DNA of 64,000 nucleotides from Acidobacteriota bacterium. Its GTDB lineage: Bacteria; Acidobacteriota; Vicinamibacteria; Fen-336. The position numbers and the translations under genes were made by a program. Location of the stretch: NCBI GenBank assembly GCA_011526565.1, contig WYBL01000152.1, forward strand, positions 1 through 64,000, in the 5' to 3' direction. The notes under the pieces were generated by a model that saw only the letters and a list, made by a program, of their open reading frames with translations, did not search any database and was not told where the DNA came from. Shown piece after piece: positions 42,998-53,514 of the stretch. Every line of letters starts with the position of its first letter. Position 1 is the stretch's first letter.

Positions 42998-43480
42998 TCA
43001 GTCCTCGCGGCCGACGCTGGCGATGTCGAAGCCGTCGCCAGCCCGGCGCAGGACGACCTCGATCGCTTTTCGCCAGCGGGGCTCGGCGGCGCTGGCCGTG
43101 CGCAGCCGGGCGACCAGCACGGGGTAGGGCCGGCGCGGGATCGCGATCGACGGAGTGCTGAAGCGGGCCGACTCCGCGACGAGCAAGCGCTCGCCGCTGC
43201 CGTCGTCGCACGCCCACCACTCGACGTCGTAGCCCTCGATCGCCGCCAGCTTGCGCTCGTCGCCGAGGTTGCGGAAGGCGAGCCGCCCGCGGTCGATGTG
43301 GAACTCGGCGAGCGGGTTGAGCCGCCGCAGGTCGCGGTCGGAGAACGAGTCGTCGGGCACGACCGTGGCCGAGGGCACGTCGCAGGCCGCCGGCAGCACG
43401 GCGCGAGGCGGCGGGTCCTCCGCGGCCACCGAGGCCGCGACGACCGAAGACAGCGCGAGCGGGAGCAGGGCAGTGCGCAT
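42998..43480 (-). CDS. Secreted protein of unknown function
   Basis: 160 residues with an N-terminal signal (MRTALLPLALSSVVAASVAA, cleavage before EDPPP). The mature part is a small mixed domain, with EFHIDRGRLAFRN, DVEWWACDDGSGERLLV and PYPVLVARLRTASAAEP, and two Cys residues (33 and about 90) that could pair in the periplasm. I recognise no family. It precedes sdaA and is divergent from the Ser/Thr kinase gene, 89 bases apart. A periplasmic role is all that can be inferred. Confidence 0.6.
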   Translation of the reverse strand: MRTALLPLALSSVVAASVAAEDPPPRAVLPAACDVPSATVVPDDSFSDRDLRRLNPLAEFHIDRGRLAFRNLGDERKLAAIEGYDVEWWACDDGSGERLLVAESARFSTPSIAIPRRPYPVLVARLRTASAAEPRWRKAIEVVLRRAGDGFDIASVGRED

Positions 43481-43533
43481 GCGCCCCGAATCGTACGCCA
43501 GGAGCGGCGCGCGGCAGCGCGGCGGCGGCGCAC

Positions 43534-43560
43534 TACAATGGCCCGTCCCGTGGGACGGGC
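43534..43560 (+). promoter_or_regulatory. Candidate -10 box and palindrome before the second Ser/Thr kinase gene
   Basis: TACAAT (43534-43539) is a good -10. Directly after it, GCCCGTCCC (43541-43549) and GGGACGGGC (43552-43560) form a nine-base inverted repeat with a two-base centre, placed over the expected transcript start. It could be an operator or a leader hairpin. Confidence 0.4.
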
Positions 43561-43569
43561 GGAGCGCGA

Positions 43570-45153
43570 GTGGCCAGCCGGGATCGGGTCGGCAAGTACG
43601 TCGTCAGGGGCGTCCTCGGGCGCGGGGCGATGGGCGAGGTGCTGCTCGGCGAGGACCCGCTGGTCGGGCGCGAGGTGGCCCTCAAGCTGATGCAGGGCGG
43701 CGACGCCGAGGCCGCCGAGCGCTTCCTGCAGGAGGCCCGCGTGATCGGCAGCTTCCTGCACCCGAACATCGTGATGCTCTACGAGTTCGGCTTCGACGGA
43801 GGCGAGCCGTTCCTGGCCATGGAGCGGGTCGAAGGCGAAGACCTCGAGCGCTGGCTGCGGCAGCCGCGCGCGCTCGACGCCCAGCTCGTGGTGGCCGAGG
43901 GCCTGGCGGCCGCGCTCGCGTACGCGCACGCGCGCGGGGTGCTGCACCGCGACATCAAGCCCTCCAACGTCCACGTGACGCCGCAGGGCCAGGCCAAGCT
44001 GATGGACTTCGGCATCGCGCGCACCGAGGCGGCGAAGCTGACGGCGACCGGCACCGTGCTCGGCACGCCGATGTACATGGCGCCGGAGACGCTGGAGACG
44101 GCCGAGTACTCGGAGCGGTCGGACCTCTACTCGCTCGCGGTGCTGCTGTACGAGATGTGGGCGGGCGCCAACCCGTTCGTCGCGCCGAGCATCGCGACGA
44201 CGCTGCGCAACGTGCTCACCCAGGCCCCCGCCGATCTGGCCGGCCTGCGGCCCGACCTGCCACCGGCGGTGTCGCGGGCGGTGATGGCCTGCCTCTCCAA
44301 GTCGCCGGCCGGGAGGCTTCCTTCGGTCGAAGCGCTGCGCGCGGTCCTCGCCGCGGCACGGGTCGCGCCGGCAGCGGCGAGCGAGACCACGGCGCTGGAC
44401 CTCGAGCGGGCCGCGCCTCCCACGATGGCGCTGCCCGCCGAGCAGCCGCCTGCCCCTCCCGGAGCGGCATCGGCCTCGCCCGCGTTGGACGCGGCTCGCT
44501 GGCGCGGCCCCACGCTGGCCGCGGGCGCGCTCGTCGTCACGGCCGCCGCCCTGTGGCTGCTGCGGCCTCCGACGCCGGCGCCCGTCGCACCGACACCGAC
44601 GACGCAGGGTCAACGCCCGTCCCCGGAGCCGACGGCGTCGCCCACGCCGCTGCCGAGCCCGGAGGTGCCGGGCGCGGCGGCTCGCCCGACGGCAAGGCCC
44701 GCGCCGGCGACACCCGCGGCGACGCCTCCGCCGGCCGCCGCGGCCACGCCTTCGCCGACGCCGTTGCCCACGCCTTCGCCGTCGCCCGAGCCGCGCCCGA
44801 CGCCCTCCGCGCCTCCGGTGTCGACGCCGGCCGCCCCGCTCGTCACCCCAGCCGTGCCCGCTCCGCAGCCGCCGCAACTGAACTCGATCGCTCCGGCCGC
44901 GGCGCGCCGCGGCGCGTCGGTGCGGGTCGAGGTCGCCGTCGAGGGTTGGAGCGAGGCCTTCCGCCCCGTAGTGCTCCACGGCCGACGGCTCGCGGTGGGG
45001 ATCACCGTGTCGGGCGGGCGGCAGCTCGAGGGCGGCAAGCTCAGGCTGACCGTGTCGGTCGACGGCGACGCCGCGCTCGGCTCCTACACGCTGGTGCTGA
45101 CGGACGGCCAGGGGCGCGCGTCCAACGGCCTGGCCTTCGAGGTGACCCTGTGA
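43570..45153 (+). CDS. Membrane Ser/Thr protein kinase with Pro-rich linker and IPT-like extracellular domain
   Basis: 527 residues from a GTG at 43570. Residues 10-270 are a Pkn-type kinase: LGRGAMGEVLLGED, VALKLM, HRDIKPSNVHV, DFGIAR and GTPMYMAPETLE. A membrane helix lies near 315-335 (AAGALVVTAAALWLL). A Pro/Thr/Ser/Ala-rich stalk of about 95 residues follows. The last 90 residues, LNSIAPAAARRGASVRVEVAVEG to VLTDGQGRASNGLAFEVTL, look like an IPT/TIG Ig-like sensor domain outside the membrane. The stop overlaps the next gene's ATG by one base. It may sense the envelope and could be linked to the porin-like protein. Confidence 0.9.
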   Translation: MASRDRVGKYVVRGVLGRGAMGEVLLGEDPLVGREVALKLMQGGDAEAAERFLQEARVIGSFLHPNIVMLYEFGFDGGEPFLAMERVEGEDLERWLRQPRALDAQLVVAEGLAAALAYAHARGVLHRDIKPSNVHVTPQGQAKLMDFGIARTEAAKLTATGTVLGTPMYMAPETLETAEYSERSDLYSLAVLLYEMWAGANPFVAPSIATTLRNVLTQAPADLAGLRPDLPPAVSRAVMACLSKSPAGRLPSVEALRAVLAAARVAPAAASETTALDLERAAPPTMALPAEQPPAPPGAASASPALDAARWRGPTLAAGALVVTAAALWLLRPPTPAPVAPTPTTQGQRPSPEPTASPTPLPSPEVPGAAARPTARPAPATPAATPPPAAAATPSPTPLPTPSPSPEPRPTPSAPPVSTPAAPLVTPAVPAPQPPQLNSIAPAAARRGASVRVEVAVEGWSEAFRPVVLHGRRLAVGITVSGGRQLEGGKLRLTVSVDGDAALGSYTLVLTDGQGRASNGLAFEVTL

Positions 45154-46496
45154 TGCGGCTGCGCTGCGCCGTCCTGTCGTCGTTGCTCCTGCTGGCGCCG
45201 GCGTGGCCCGCGGCGTCGGCGCCGCCCGGGCCCGCGGAAGAGCGTCTCGTGCAGCTCGAGCAGCGCCTCCGCGCGCTCGAGCAGGCGCTCGCGGAACTGC
45301 GCGCGCAGCTCGCGGCCGATCCGGTCGCGGCGCTGGAGGCGCGCCTCGCCGCGCTCGAGGCCGGCACCCGGGAGCTGGCGGCCGAGGCCGCGCGCATGCG
45401 CGCCGCGGCCGAGGATGAGCAGGCGCGGCAGGCGGAGCTCGCCGACGCCGTCGATCGCGCGGCCCAGGCCGAGGCCGGCAAGCTCGACCTGTCGGTCTAC
45501 GGCGCGCTCGACGCGCTCGCGTACCGCGGCCGGGACGCCGACTTCGACGGCAAGGCCTTCGAGCTGGTCATCTCGGGCCGCCCGCACCCGCGGCTGGGCG
45601 TGTTCGCCGAGATCGAGTTCGAGCGCGCCGCGGGCGTCGGCGGCGAGCGCGGCGGCGAGGTCGTCGTCGAGCAGGCCTACGCGAACCTGGTCTTCAGCCC
45701 GGCGGTCAACCTGCGCGGCGGCATCCTGCTGGTGCCGTTCGGCAACGTCAACCTCGATCACTTCGCGCCGCGCCGCGACCTGGTCAACAAGCCGCTGCCC
45801 TCGATCGCCATCGCGCCGTCGGACTGGACCGACAACGGGCTCGGCCTCTACGGCCGCTTCGACGCCGGGGCCGAGTGGCGGGTCGCCTACGAGGCCTACG
45901 CCGTCGCCGGGCTCGGCGAGCCGATCGACGCGCGCGGGGCGCGCCGGGCGCGGCTCGGCTACGGCGCGGACAACAACGCGGACAAGGCGCTGGTGGGCCG
46001 GGTCGCCGCCTCGCGGCTGTCGACGCTGGAGCTGGGCCTCTCGGGCTATCGCGGCCGCTACGACGGGGCGGGCGAGCGCACGCTCGCGGGATGGGCCATC
46101 GACGCCAGCGCGACGCTGGGCCGCGTGCGCCTGGCGGGGGAGTACGACGCGATGAACGCGGCGCGCGCGTCGGGCCCGGACGTGGAGATGAGCGGCGGCT
46201 TCGGCCGCGCCACGGTGTCGCTGCCGCGCGGCTGGCTGCCGGGGTTCCTGCGCCGCGACTTCGAGGAGCCGGCGCTGCAGGCGGTCGCGCAGTACGACTG
46301 GATCTCGCTGCAGGGGCCGGGGCCGCAGGGCGCACTCGAGCACAACCGCGAGCGTCGCTTCACGCTCGGCCTCAACTACCGTCCCGCCCGCCAGCTCGTG
46401 CTGAAGCTCGACTACGAGTTCGCGAAGGTGTTCGGCAACCCGGTGGTGACCGGGGGAGCCGACGGCTTCGTCGGCTCCCTCGGCTTCGTGTTCTAG
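45153..46496 (+). CDS. Porin-like outer-membrane protein with N-terminal coiled coil
   Basis: 447 residues with a signal peptide (about residues 1-23, ending ASA). Residues 25-110 are an Ala/Leu/Glu-rich coiled coil such as is found in trimeric porins and OprP-like proteins. From about residue 115 the chain alternates polar and hydrophobic residues as in beta-barrels (LDLSVYGALDALAYRG, RLGVFAEIEFERAAG, RRFTLGLNYRPARQLVLKLDYEF) and ends in Phe (GSLGFVF), the usual outer-membrane insertion signal. GTG/ATG choice: the ATG at 45153 shares a base with the kinase stop. This protein shows the cell has an outer membrane. Substrate unknown. Confidence 0.82.
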   Translation: MRLRCAVLSSLLLLAPAWPAASAPPGPAEERLVQLEQRLRALEQALAELRAQLAADPVAALEARLAALEAGTRELAAEAARMRAAAEDEQARQAELADAVDRAAQAEAGKLDLSVYGALDALAYRGRDADFDGKAFELVISGRPHPRLGVFAEIEFERAAGVGGERGGEVVVEQAYANLVFSPAVNLRGGILLVPFGNVNLDHFAPRRDLVNKPLPSIAIAPSDWTDNGLGLYGRFDAGAEWRVAYEAYAVAGLGEPIDARGARRARLGYGADNNADKALVGRVAASRLSTLELGLSGYRGRYDGAGERTLAGWAIDASATLGRVRLAGEYDAMNAARASGPDVEMSGGFGRATVSLPRGWLPGFLRRDFEEPALQAVAQYDWISLQGPGPQGALEHNRERRFTLGLNYRPARQLVLKLDYEFAKVFGNPVVTGGADGFVGSLGFVF

Positions 46497-46497
46497 C

Positions 46498-48147
<1,650 letters not shown>

Positions 48148-48287
48148 TTTCTTGCCTCGCGATCTGGGTTTCGAGCTGCGGGGCGCGCAAGCGGGCCGCG
48201 CCCTTTTTCTTCAGGAAGGCGAGGATATCGCGGCGCAGCAGGGCCCGCCAAAACGCGATCCCGCCCGCGCAGCGCGCCTCCGCGGGG

Positions 48288-49673
48288 TCAGGCTGTGGCC
48301 GGAGCCTGCGCGCGCACGAGGCGCCCGAGCACCACGACGCCGCCGATGCCCGAGACCAGGGAGCCGATCAGCACCCCGAGCTTGGCCTGTTCCTGCAGGG
48401 CCGGGTCGCCGAAGGCGAGGCCGCCGATGAACAGCGACATCGTGAACCCGATCCCGGTCAGCCAGGCCACCCCGTAGTAGTGACGCAGGTCGACCCCCGG
48501 CGGCAGCCGCGCCACGCCGGAGCGCACCAGCAGCCACGTCGTGCCGAAGACGCCGACCTGCTTGCCGACGGCGAGACCCAGCCCCACGCCGAGCACGATC
48601 GGCTGGCCGAGAGCGCCCAGCGCGCTGCGGTCGAGGGCGAGCCCGGCGTTGAAGAGCGCGAAGATCGGCATCACGGCGAAGGCGACCCACGGGTGCAGCA
48701 GGTGCTCGAAGCGCTGCAGCGGCGTCTTCGCCTCTTCACTGGCGCGCCGGACCATGGAGATCACCGCGTAGCGGCGGGCGTCCATCTCGGCGGCCGCGCC
48801 TTCGGCGTCGAGCGCGTCGAGCCGGTCGGCCGCCTTGCGCACGACGCCGGCGAGCCGCCCGGGCTGCAGCCGCACGCGCGCCGGCACGGTCAGCGCCGCG
48901 ATCACGCCGGCGAGCGTCGCGTGCACGCCGGAGATCAGGAAGCCGTACCAGAGGCCGATGCCGAGCAGCAGGTAGGCGAGGGCGTGGCGCACGCCGCCGC
49001 GGTTGGCGAGCAGCAGCGCCGCCAGGAACAGCGCCGCCAGCCCGAGACCGGACCAGTTCAGGCTGCTCGTGTAGAAGATCGCGATCACCAGCACCGCGCC
49101 CAGGTCGTCGACGATCGCCAGCGCCACGAGGAACACCTTGAGCGCGTCGGGCAGGCCACGCCCGACCAGGGCCAGCACGCCCAGCGCGAAGGCGATGTCG
49201 GTGGCCATCGGGATGCCCCAGCCGGCGGCCCCCGCGCCGCTCCCGTTGAAGGCCCAGTAGACCGCCGCCGGCACCACCATGCCGCCGACCGCCGCCCCGA
49301 TCGGCAGCAGCGCCTTGCGCGGGTCGGCCAGCTCGCCGACCAGCAGTTCGCGCTTGATTTCGAGGCCGACGACGAAGAAGAAGATCGCCATCAGGCCGTC
49401 GTTGATCCAGTGGTGCAGGTCGTGGGAGATGCTGTGTGCGCCGAGCGAGATCGCGAACGGCTCGTGCAGCAGGTGCTGGTAGCTCTCGGCCCAGGGCGAG
49501 TTGGCCCACGCCAGGGCCACGAGCGTGAAGACGAACAGCACGACGCCGCCCGAGACCTCCAGCCCGGCGAACTGCTGGAAGGGGCGCGCCAGGCGCTGCG
49601 CGAACTCCTCGGTCGCAGTCGGCGCGACCCGGTCCTCGGGTGCGATCAGGCTCTCGTCTTGGCCCCTGGCCAT
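48288..49673 (-). CDS. nhaA: Na+/H+ antiporter NhaA
   Basis: 461 residues, longer than the usual ~390 by N- and C-terminal tails. It exchanges two protons for one Na+ at the inner membrane. Twelve or so hydrophobic segments are visible. The ion-binding pair of Asp residues lies in VALAIVDDLGAVLVIA, and the family motifs NDGLMAIFFFVVGLEIKRE and ATDIAFALGVLALVG are clear. CAGGAGGGGGCCG precedes the ATG on the minus strand. It is transcribed downstream of the GH99-like gene with 45 bases between them. Confidence 0.95.
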   Translation of the reverse strand: MARGQDESLIAPEDRVAPTATEEFAQRLARPFQQFAGLEVSGGVVLFVFTLVALAWANSPWAESYQHLLHEPFAISLGAHSISHDLHHWINDGLMAIFFFVVGLEIKRELLVGELADPRKALLPIGAAVGGMVVPAAVYWAFNGSGAGAAGWGIPMATDIAFALGVLALVGRGLPDALKVFLVALAIVDDLGAVLVIAIFYTSSLNWSGLGLAALFLAALLLANRGGVRHALAYLLLGIGLWYGFLISGVHATLAGVIAALTVPARVRLQPGRLAGVVRKAADRLDALDAEGAAAEMDARRYAVISMVRRASEEAKTPLQRFEHLLHPWVAFAVMPIFALFNAGLALDRSALGALGQPIVLGVGLGLAVGKQVGVFGTTWLLVRSGVARLPPGVDLRHYYGVAWLTGIGFTMSLFIGGLAFGDPALQEQAKLGVLIGSLVSGIGGVVVLGRLVRAQAPATA

Positions 49674-49718
49674 CGGCCCCCTCCTGTCTCTCTCGCGTTT
49701 CGGAAAGGGGCGATCGTA

Positions 49719-51146
49719 TCAGCCGCGGTCCGCGCTCGCAGGTCGCGCGGCTGGCCCCGCGAGCACGGGACCGAGGGCCGACTTCAGGGCCTGCAGGCGG
49801 CCGTCCCCGCGCGCGGGGTTGTGGTATCCGAAGACCCGCTCGGCGGCGCTCAACTCGGCGTGATCCTTCATCGGCTCGATGGCATGGCCCTCGTGCCACT
49901 CGTTGAACGACGTGAGGTAGACGAGCAGGAAACCCCGCCGCGCGTTTTCCAGCAGCGGGTCCTGCTGGACGGCGAGGGTGGCGGCCAGCGACTCGCGCAG
50001 GCGCTCGGCCGCGCGCTCCGCGGCCCGCTCGCGGCCCGCGGCCGTGGCGAAGTCGAGGCCGGGTGTCGGCGGCAGGAACTGCGGCGGCTCGAAGCACTCG
50101 TCCTCGATCGTGCGCGGCGCGATCGCGTCGTAGCCGGGGTTGGCGTTGAGCGAGAAGAGCAGCCCGCGCGCGCTGGCCCCGGCGGCGTGGCCCGGGTAGG
50201 ACTCGGGGGCGACGAAGTTGTCGTAGATCGCGATGCCGTCGAAGCCGGCGGCGGGCGTGCGCCCGAAGTGCAGGGAGTCGGCGAGCAGCGTGACGTGGTC
50301 GAAGGCCGAGCGGAAGCGCTCGCGGACGCGGTCGGTCTCGCGGCGCCAGGCGTCGTCGGGCGTGTAGTCCGGCACCTCGCGCACGCGGCCCCGGCAGTCG
50401 ACCACGCGCTCGGGGAGGATCGTGCGGAAGCCCTTGAACACCGGGCCCTCGCCGCCGTCCTCGTCGCGCAGCACCAGCAGCGCGTCGAAACCGCGGCGCT
50501 CGCCGTACTCGCGGACGAGGTAGGCGACGTCGTCCGCAAACCGCGCCGCGCGGTCGTCGGCGTAGGGCTCGAGGTGGAACGTGACCTTGACGTCGTGGGC
50601 CCGCATCACGTCCATCAGCAGGTGCACGCTGCGGTCCTCGTCGCTGCCCGGGCCCCACCACGAGACGTTGATCGCGCCAGCGCCGGACTCCGCGATCCAC
50701 TCCGCGTGGCGCTCCAGCACCGCGGGGTCGCGCGAGTCGTAGGCGCCCAGCTTGGGCACCGCGGTCGCCGCCAGGTCGTGCGGCGGCACCCGCTCCCACT
50801 GGTCCCAGTGGCGCCAGGGGTCGACGCCGTACCAGGGGTAGTACTCGAACACGAAGTGGCGGCGCAGGTCGGGGAAGCGCTCCGCAAGGGGGCGCGGCGC
50901 GGGCAGGGTCTGGGTCGCGGGCGCGGGGGCCAGGGGGCGGGGCAGCGCGGGCGGCGGCGCGGTGACCGGCGACCACGCCCGCAGGGCGGTGGCCACCGAC
51001 GACTCTCCATGCCAGCCCCGCGCGGGGTCGGGGAACGGCGACCACCCGCGCGAGGACGCACCGTTCGTCGCTCGCGCCCGCCCTGCCGGAAACGCACAAG
51101 CGGCCGCCGCGAGTCCCGCGCGTGCCAGAAAACGCCGTCGCCGCAT
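49719..51146 (-). CDS. Secreted GH99-like hydrolase (endo-alpha-mannosidase-like)
   Basis: 475 residues from the ATG at 51146. The N-terminus RRRRFLARAGLAAAACAFPA is a Tat-like signal (twin Arg with FLARAG). The mature domain has FEYYPWYGVDPWRHWDQW, the GAINVSWWGPGSDED segment, HLEPYADD, and near the end LVYLTSFNEWHEGHAIEP, all features of GH99/GH71-type alpha/beta barrels acting on mannans or complex glycans. Longer in-frame starts would run antisense through the radical SAM operon and are rejected. Substrate is a guess from fold alone. Confidence 0.8.
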   Translation of the reverse strand: MRRRRFLARAGLAAAACAFPAGRARATNGASSRGWSPFPDPARGWHGESSVATALRAWSPVTAPPPALPRPLAPAPATQTLPAPRPLAERFPDLRRHFVFEYYPWYGVDPWRHWDQWERVPPHDLAATAVPKLGAYDSRDPAVLERHAEWIAESGAGAINVSWWGPGSDEDRSVHLLMDVMRAHDVKVTFHLEPYADDRAARFADDVAYLVREYGERRGFDALLVLRDEDGGEGPVFKGFRTILPERVVDCRGRVREVPDYTPDDAWRRETDRVRERFRSAFDHVTLLADSLHFGRTPAAGFDGIAIYDNFVAPESYPGHAAGASARGLLFSLNANPGYDAIAPRTIEDECFEPPQFLPPTPGLDFATAAGRERAAERAAERLRESLAATLAVQQDPLLENARRGFLLVYLTSFNEWHEGHAIEPMKDHAELSAAERVFGYHNPARGDGRLQALKSALGPVLAGPAARPASADRG

Positions 51147-51230
51147 CCAGATTCGAGGATAACTTGCGGTCGCCTCGGACCGAGGCAGAAAAACACGTCG
51201 CCCCCGGGTGGGCGAAGGCCCCGGGCGACG

Positions 51231-51236
51231 TATAGT
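51231..51236 (+). promoter_or_regulatory. Candidate -10 element of the aromatic operon
   Basis: TATAGT lies ten bases before the GTG start of the radical SAM gene. It directly follows an imperfect hairpin (CGTCGCCC at 51196-51203 with GGGCGACG at 51223-51230), which might be an operator shared with the divergent GH99-like gene. Confidence 0.45.
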
Positions 51237-51245
51237 CGAGGGATC

Positions 51246-52565
51246 GTGTCCCAGGACAGCGCCAGCACCGAAGTCGGCTCGTACTTCGTCGCCAACTACC
51301 CGCCGTTCTCCGTGTGGACTCCCGCGGCCGTTCGCGACGCGGCGCTGCCGGCGCTCGGCCGCGCGCCCGTGCCGGGCGTGCCGCTGGGCCTCTACCTGCA
51401 CATCCCGTTCTGCAGGAAGCGGTGCCACTTCTGCTACTTCCGCGTCTACACGGACAAGAACGCGCAGCAGGTGCAGGAATACATCGACGTCCTGATCCGC
51501 GAGTGGGAGCTGCTCGCGCAGCGGCCCGCGCTGGCGGGCCGTCCCCTGCACTTCGTCTACTTCGGCGGCGGCACGCCGTCGTTCCTCTCGACGAAGCAGC
51601 TCGAGCGGCTGGTCGGCGGCCTGTCCGCGATCACGCGCTGGTCGGACGCGGAAGAGGTCACCTTCGAGTGCGAGCCAGGCACCCTCAACGAGGGCAAGCT
51701 CGAGGCGATCCGCGGCATGGGCGTGACGCGGCTGAGCCTCGGCGTCGAGAACTTCGACGACCGCATCCTGGAGCTGAACGGCCGCGCCCACCGCTCGGCC
51801 GAGATCGGCCGCGCCTACGCCTTCGCGCGCTCGATCGGTTTCCCGCAGATCAACGTCGACCTGATCGCCGGCATGCTCGGCGAGACCGAGGCGAACTGGA
51901 AGGCGTGCGTCGCGCGCACGCTGGAGATGCAGCCTGACAGCGTGACGATCTACCAGATGGAGCTGCCCTACAACACGACGATCAGCCGCGACAAGCTGAA
52001 GGGCCTGGGCCAGTTCCAGGAGCCGGTCGCGGACTGGGCCACCAAGCGGCGCTGGGTGGGCGAGGCGTTCGCGGCGCTGGAAGCGGCGGGCTACCACGTC
52101 GGCTCCGCGTACACCGCGGTGAAGGACCCGGCGAAGGCGAAGTTCGTCTACCGCGACCGGCTGTGGGAGGGCGCCGACCTGGTGGGCCTCGGCGTCGCTT
52201 CGTTCGGCCACATCAATGGCGTGCACGTGCAGAACTTCGACCAGTGGGACGACTACCACCGCGCCGTCGCCGCCGGCGAGGTGCCGTGGGCCCGGGCCCA
52301 CGCGCCGAGCGACGAGGAGCGGCTGATCCGCGAGCTGGTGCTGCAGTTGAAGCGGGGCGGCATCCGCCCCGACTACTTCGCGGGCAAGTACGGGGTCGAC
52401 GTGCGCGAGCGCTTCGCCGAGCCGTGGGCCTCGATCCGCGCCGAGGGCTACCTCGCCGAAGACGGCGCCGAGCACGTCGCGCTGACCCGCGACGGCCTGC
52501 TGCGGGCCGACGTGCTGCTCCACCGCTTCTTCCTGCCGGAGCACTCCGGCGTGCGGTACACGTAG
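51246..52565 (+). CDS. HemW/HemN-like radical SAM enzyme
   Basis: 439 residues from a GTG preceded by GAGGGATC. The radical SAM centre LYLHIPFCRKRCHFCYFRVY gives C-x3-C-x2-C, with the following FVYFGGGTPSFLS glycine motif and LSLGVENFDDRILELNGRAH as in coproporphyrinogen oxidase-like proteins. The C-terminus (about 370-439) is HemN_C-like. Known relatives include the haem chaperone HemW and enzymes that methylate or cyclopropanate aromatic substrates with two SAM molecules. It starts an operon of aromatic-acid type enzymes, so the second reading is more attractive, but it is not proved. Confidence 0.85.
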   Translation: MSQDSASTEVGSYFVANYPPFSVWTPAAVRDAALPALGRAPVPGVPLGLYLHIPFCRKRCHFCYFRVYTDKNAQQVQEYIDVLIREWELLAQRPALAGRPLHFVYFGGGTPSFLSTKQLERLVGGLSAITRWSDAEEVTFECEPGTLNEGKLEAIRGMGVTRLSLGVENFDDRILELNGRAHRSAEIGRAYAFARSIGFPQINVDLIAGMLGETEANWKACVARTLEMQPDSVTIYQMELPYNTTISRDKLKGLGQFQEPVADWATKRRWVGEAFAALEAAGYHVGSAYTAVKDPAKAKFVYRDRLWEGADLVGLGVASFGHINGVHVQNFDQWDDYHRAVAAGEVPWARAHAPSDEERLIRELVLQLKRGGIRPDYFAGKYGVDVRERFAEPWASIRAEGYLAEDGAEHVALTRDGLLRADVLLHRFFLPEHSGVRYT

Positions 52566-52568
52566 CGC

Positions 52569-53093
52569 ATGGCCGCGCCCTACCCGCTCGACGTCGTCTA
52601 CGCGCAGGCCGGGATCGCGCCGCCCGCGACCCGCGAGGTGCGGCCGGCCCGGATCCCGACCCCCTACCGCGGCCTGCTGGTCCACGAGGACGACATGACG
52701 CTCACCCTCGAGGCCCACTACGGCGGCCGGGTGGCGCTGCGCCCGCTGTCCGTGTTCGTGCGCGGCCACTCCTACTTCCGCCGCGTGCTGCTGGTCCAGG
52801 AGTACTCGGGCCGGCCGGTGGAGATGGGCGCGATCCGGGTCGACCTGCGGGCGTTCCCGAAGAAGGTGCGCGAGGCGATCGTGAGCGGCCGCGTGCCGCT
52901 CGGTCGGCTGCTGCGCGACGGCGGCGTCGACTACCGCTCGCGTCCGCGCCAGTTCCTGGCGGTGACGCCCAACCCCGAGATGATGGGCGCGTTCTGGATG
53001 CGCGAGCCGCGCACGCTGTACGGCCGCCAGACCGAGGTCTCGCACGACGGCCGCAAGATCGGCGACATCGTGGAGATCCTGCCGCTTGCCTGA
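52569..53093 (+). CDS. Chorismate-lyase-like (UbiC/UTRA-fold) protein
   Basis: 174 residues. The pattern RRVLLVQEYSGRPVEMGAIR, then AIVSGRVPLGRLLRD, TLYGRQTEVSHDGRKIGDIVEILP fits the UbiC/UTRA fold: an Arg-rich strand, a PLG loop and a C-terminal Glu before a hydrophobic end. Chorismate lyases release pyruvate from chorismate to make 4-hydroxybenzoate, and relatives make 3-hydroxybenzoate. Conservation of catalytic residues cannot be checked in detail here. It lies three bases after the radical SAM gene, and it would supply an aromatic starter to the CoA ligase downstream. Confidence 0.65.
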   Translation: MAAPYPLDVVYAQAGIAPPATREVRPARIPTPYRGLLVHEDDMTLTLEAHYGGRVALRPLSVFVRGHSYFRRVLLVQEYSGRPVEMGAIRVDLRAFPKKVREAIVSGRVPLGRLLRDGGVDYRSRPRQFLAVTPNPEMMGAFWMREPRTLYGRQTEVSHDGRKIGDIVEILPLA

Positions 53094-53514
53094 ACCGGTG
53101 TCCGGGTTCGTGCTGCGCCGCCGCGTGCAGTTCCGCGAGACGGACGCCGCCGGTCTCGTCCACTTCAGTTGCTTCTTCAACTACATGGAGGAGGCCGAGC
53201 ACGCGCTGTGGCGCAGTGCGGGGCTCACCATCTTCGAGCGCGAGGCCGAGGTGCACTGGCCGCGGCTCGCGTGCGGGTTCGAGTACCACGCGCCGCTGCG
53301 CTTCGAGGAGGAGTTCGAGGTTCACCTGTGCATCGTCGAGCTGGGCGAGCGCACGATCCGCTACGCCTGCCATGTGCGCCGCGACGGCACGAAGATCGCC
53401 ACGGGGCAGCTCACCGCCGTCTGCGTCATCAAGCGGCCAGGCGAGCCGATCCGCTCCACGCCGATCCCGCCGGAGATCCGCGAGCGCTTCGCCGCCGTGG
53501 AGGCCGCGGCGTGA
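53086..53514 (+). CDS. Hotdog-fold acyl-CoA thioesterase
   Basis: About 142 residues from TTG at 53086, or 138 from GTG at 53098. FRETDAAGLVHFSCFFNYMEEAE is the 4-hydroxybenzoyl-CoA-thioesterase-type signature with the catalytic Asp, followed by the hotdog strands EFEVHLCIVELGERTIRYACHVRR. It overlaps the upstream gene by eight bases and the downstream one by GTGA. It would hydrolyse an aryl- or acyl-CoA or correct loading errors. Confidence 0.85.
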   Translation: MPEPVSGFVLRRRVQFRETDAAGLVHFSCFFNYMEEAEHALWRSAGLTIFEREAEVHWPRLACGFEYHAPLRFEEEFEVHLCIVELGERTIRYACHVRRDGTKIATGQLTAVCVIKRPGEPIRSTPIPPEIRERFAAVEAAA

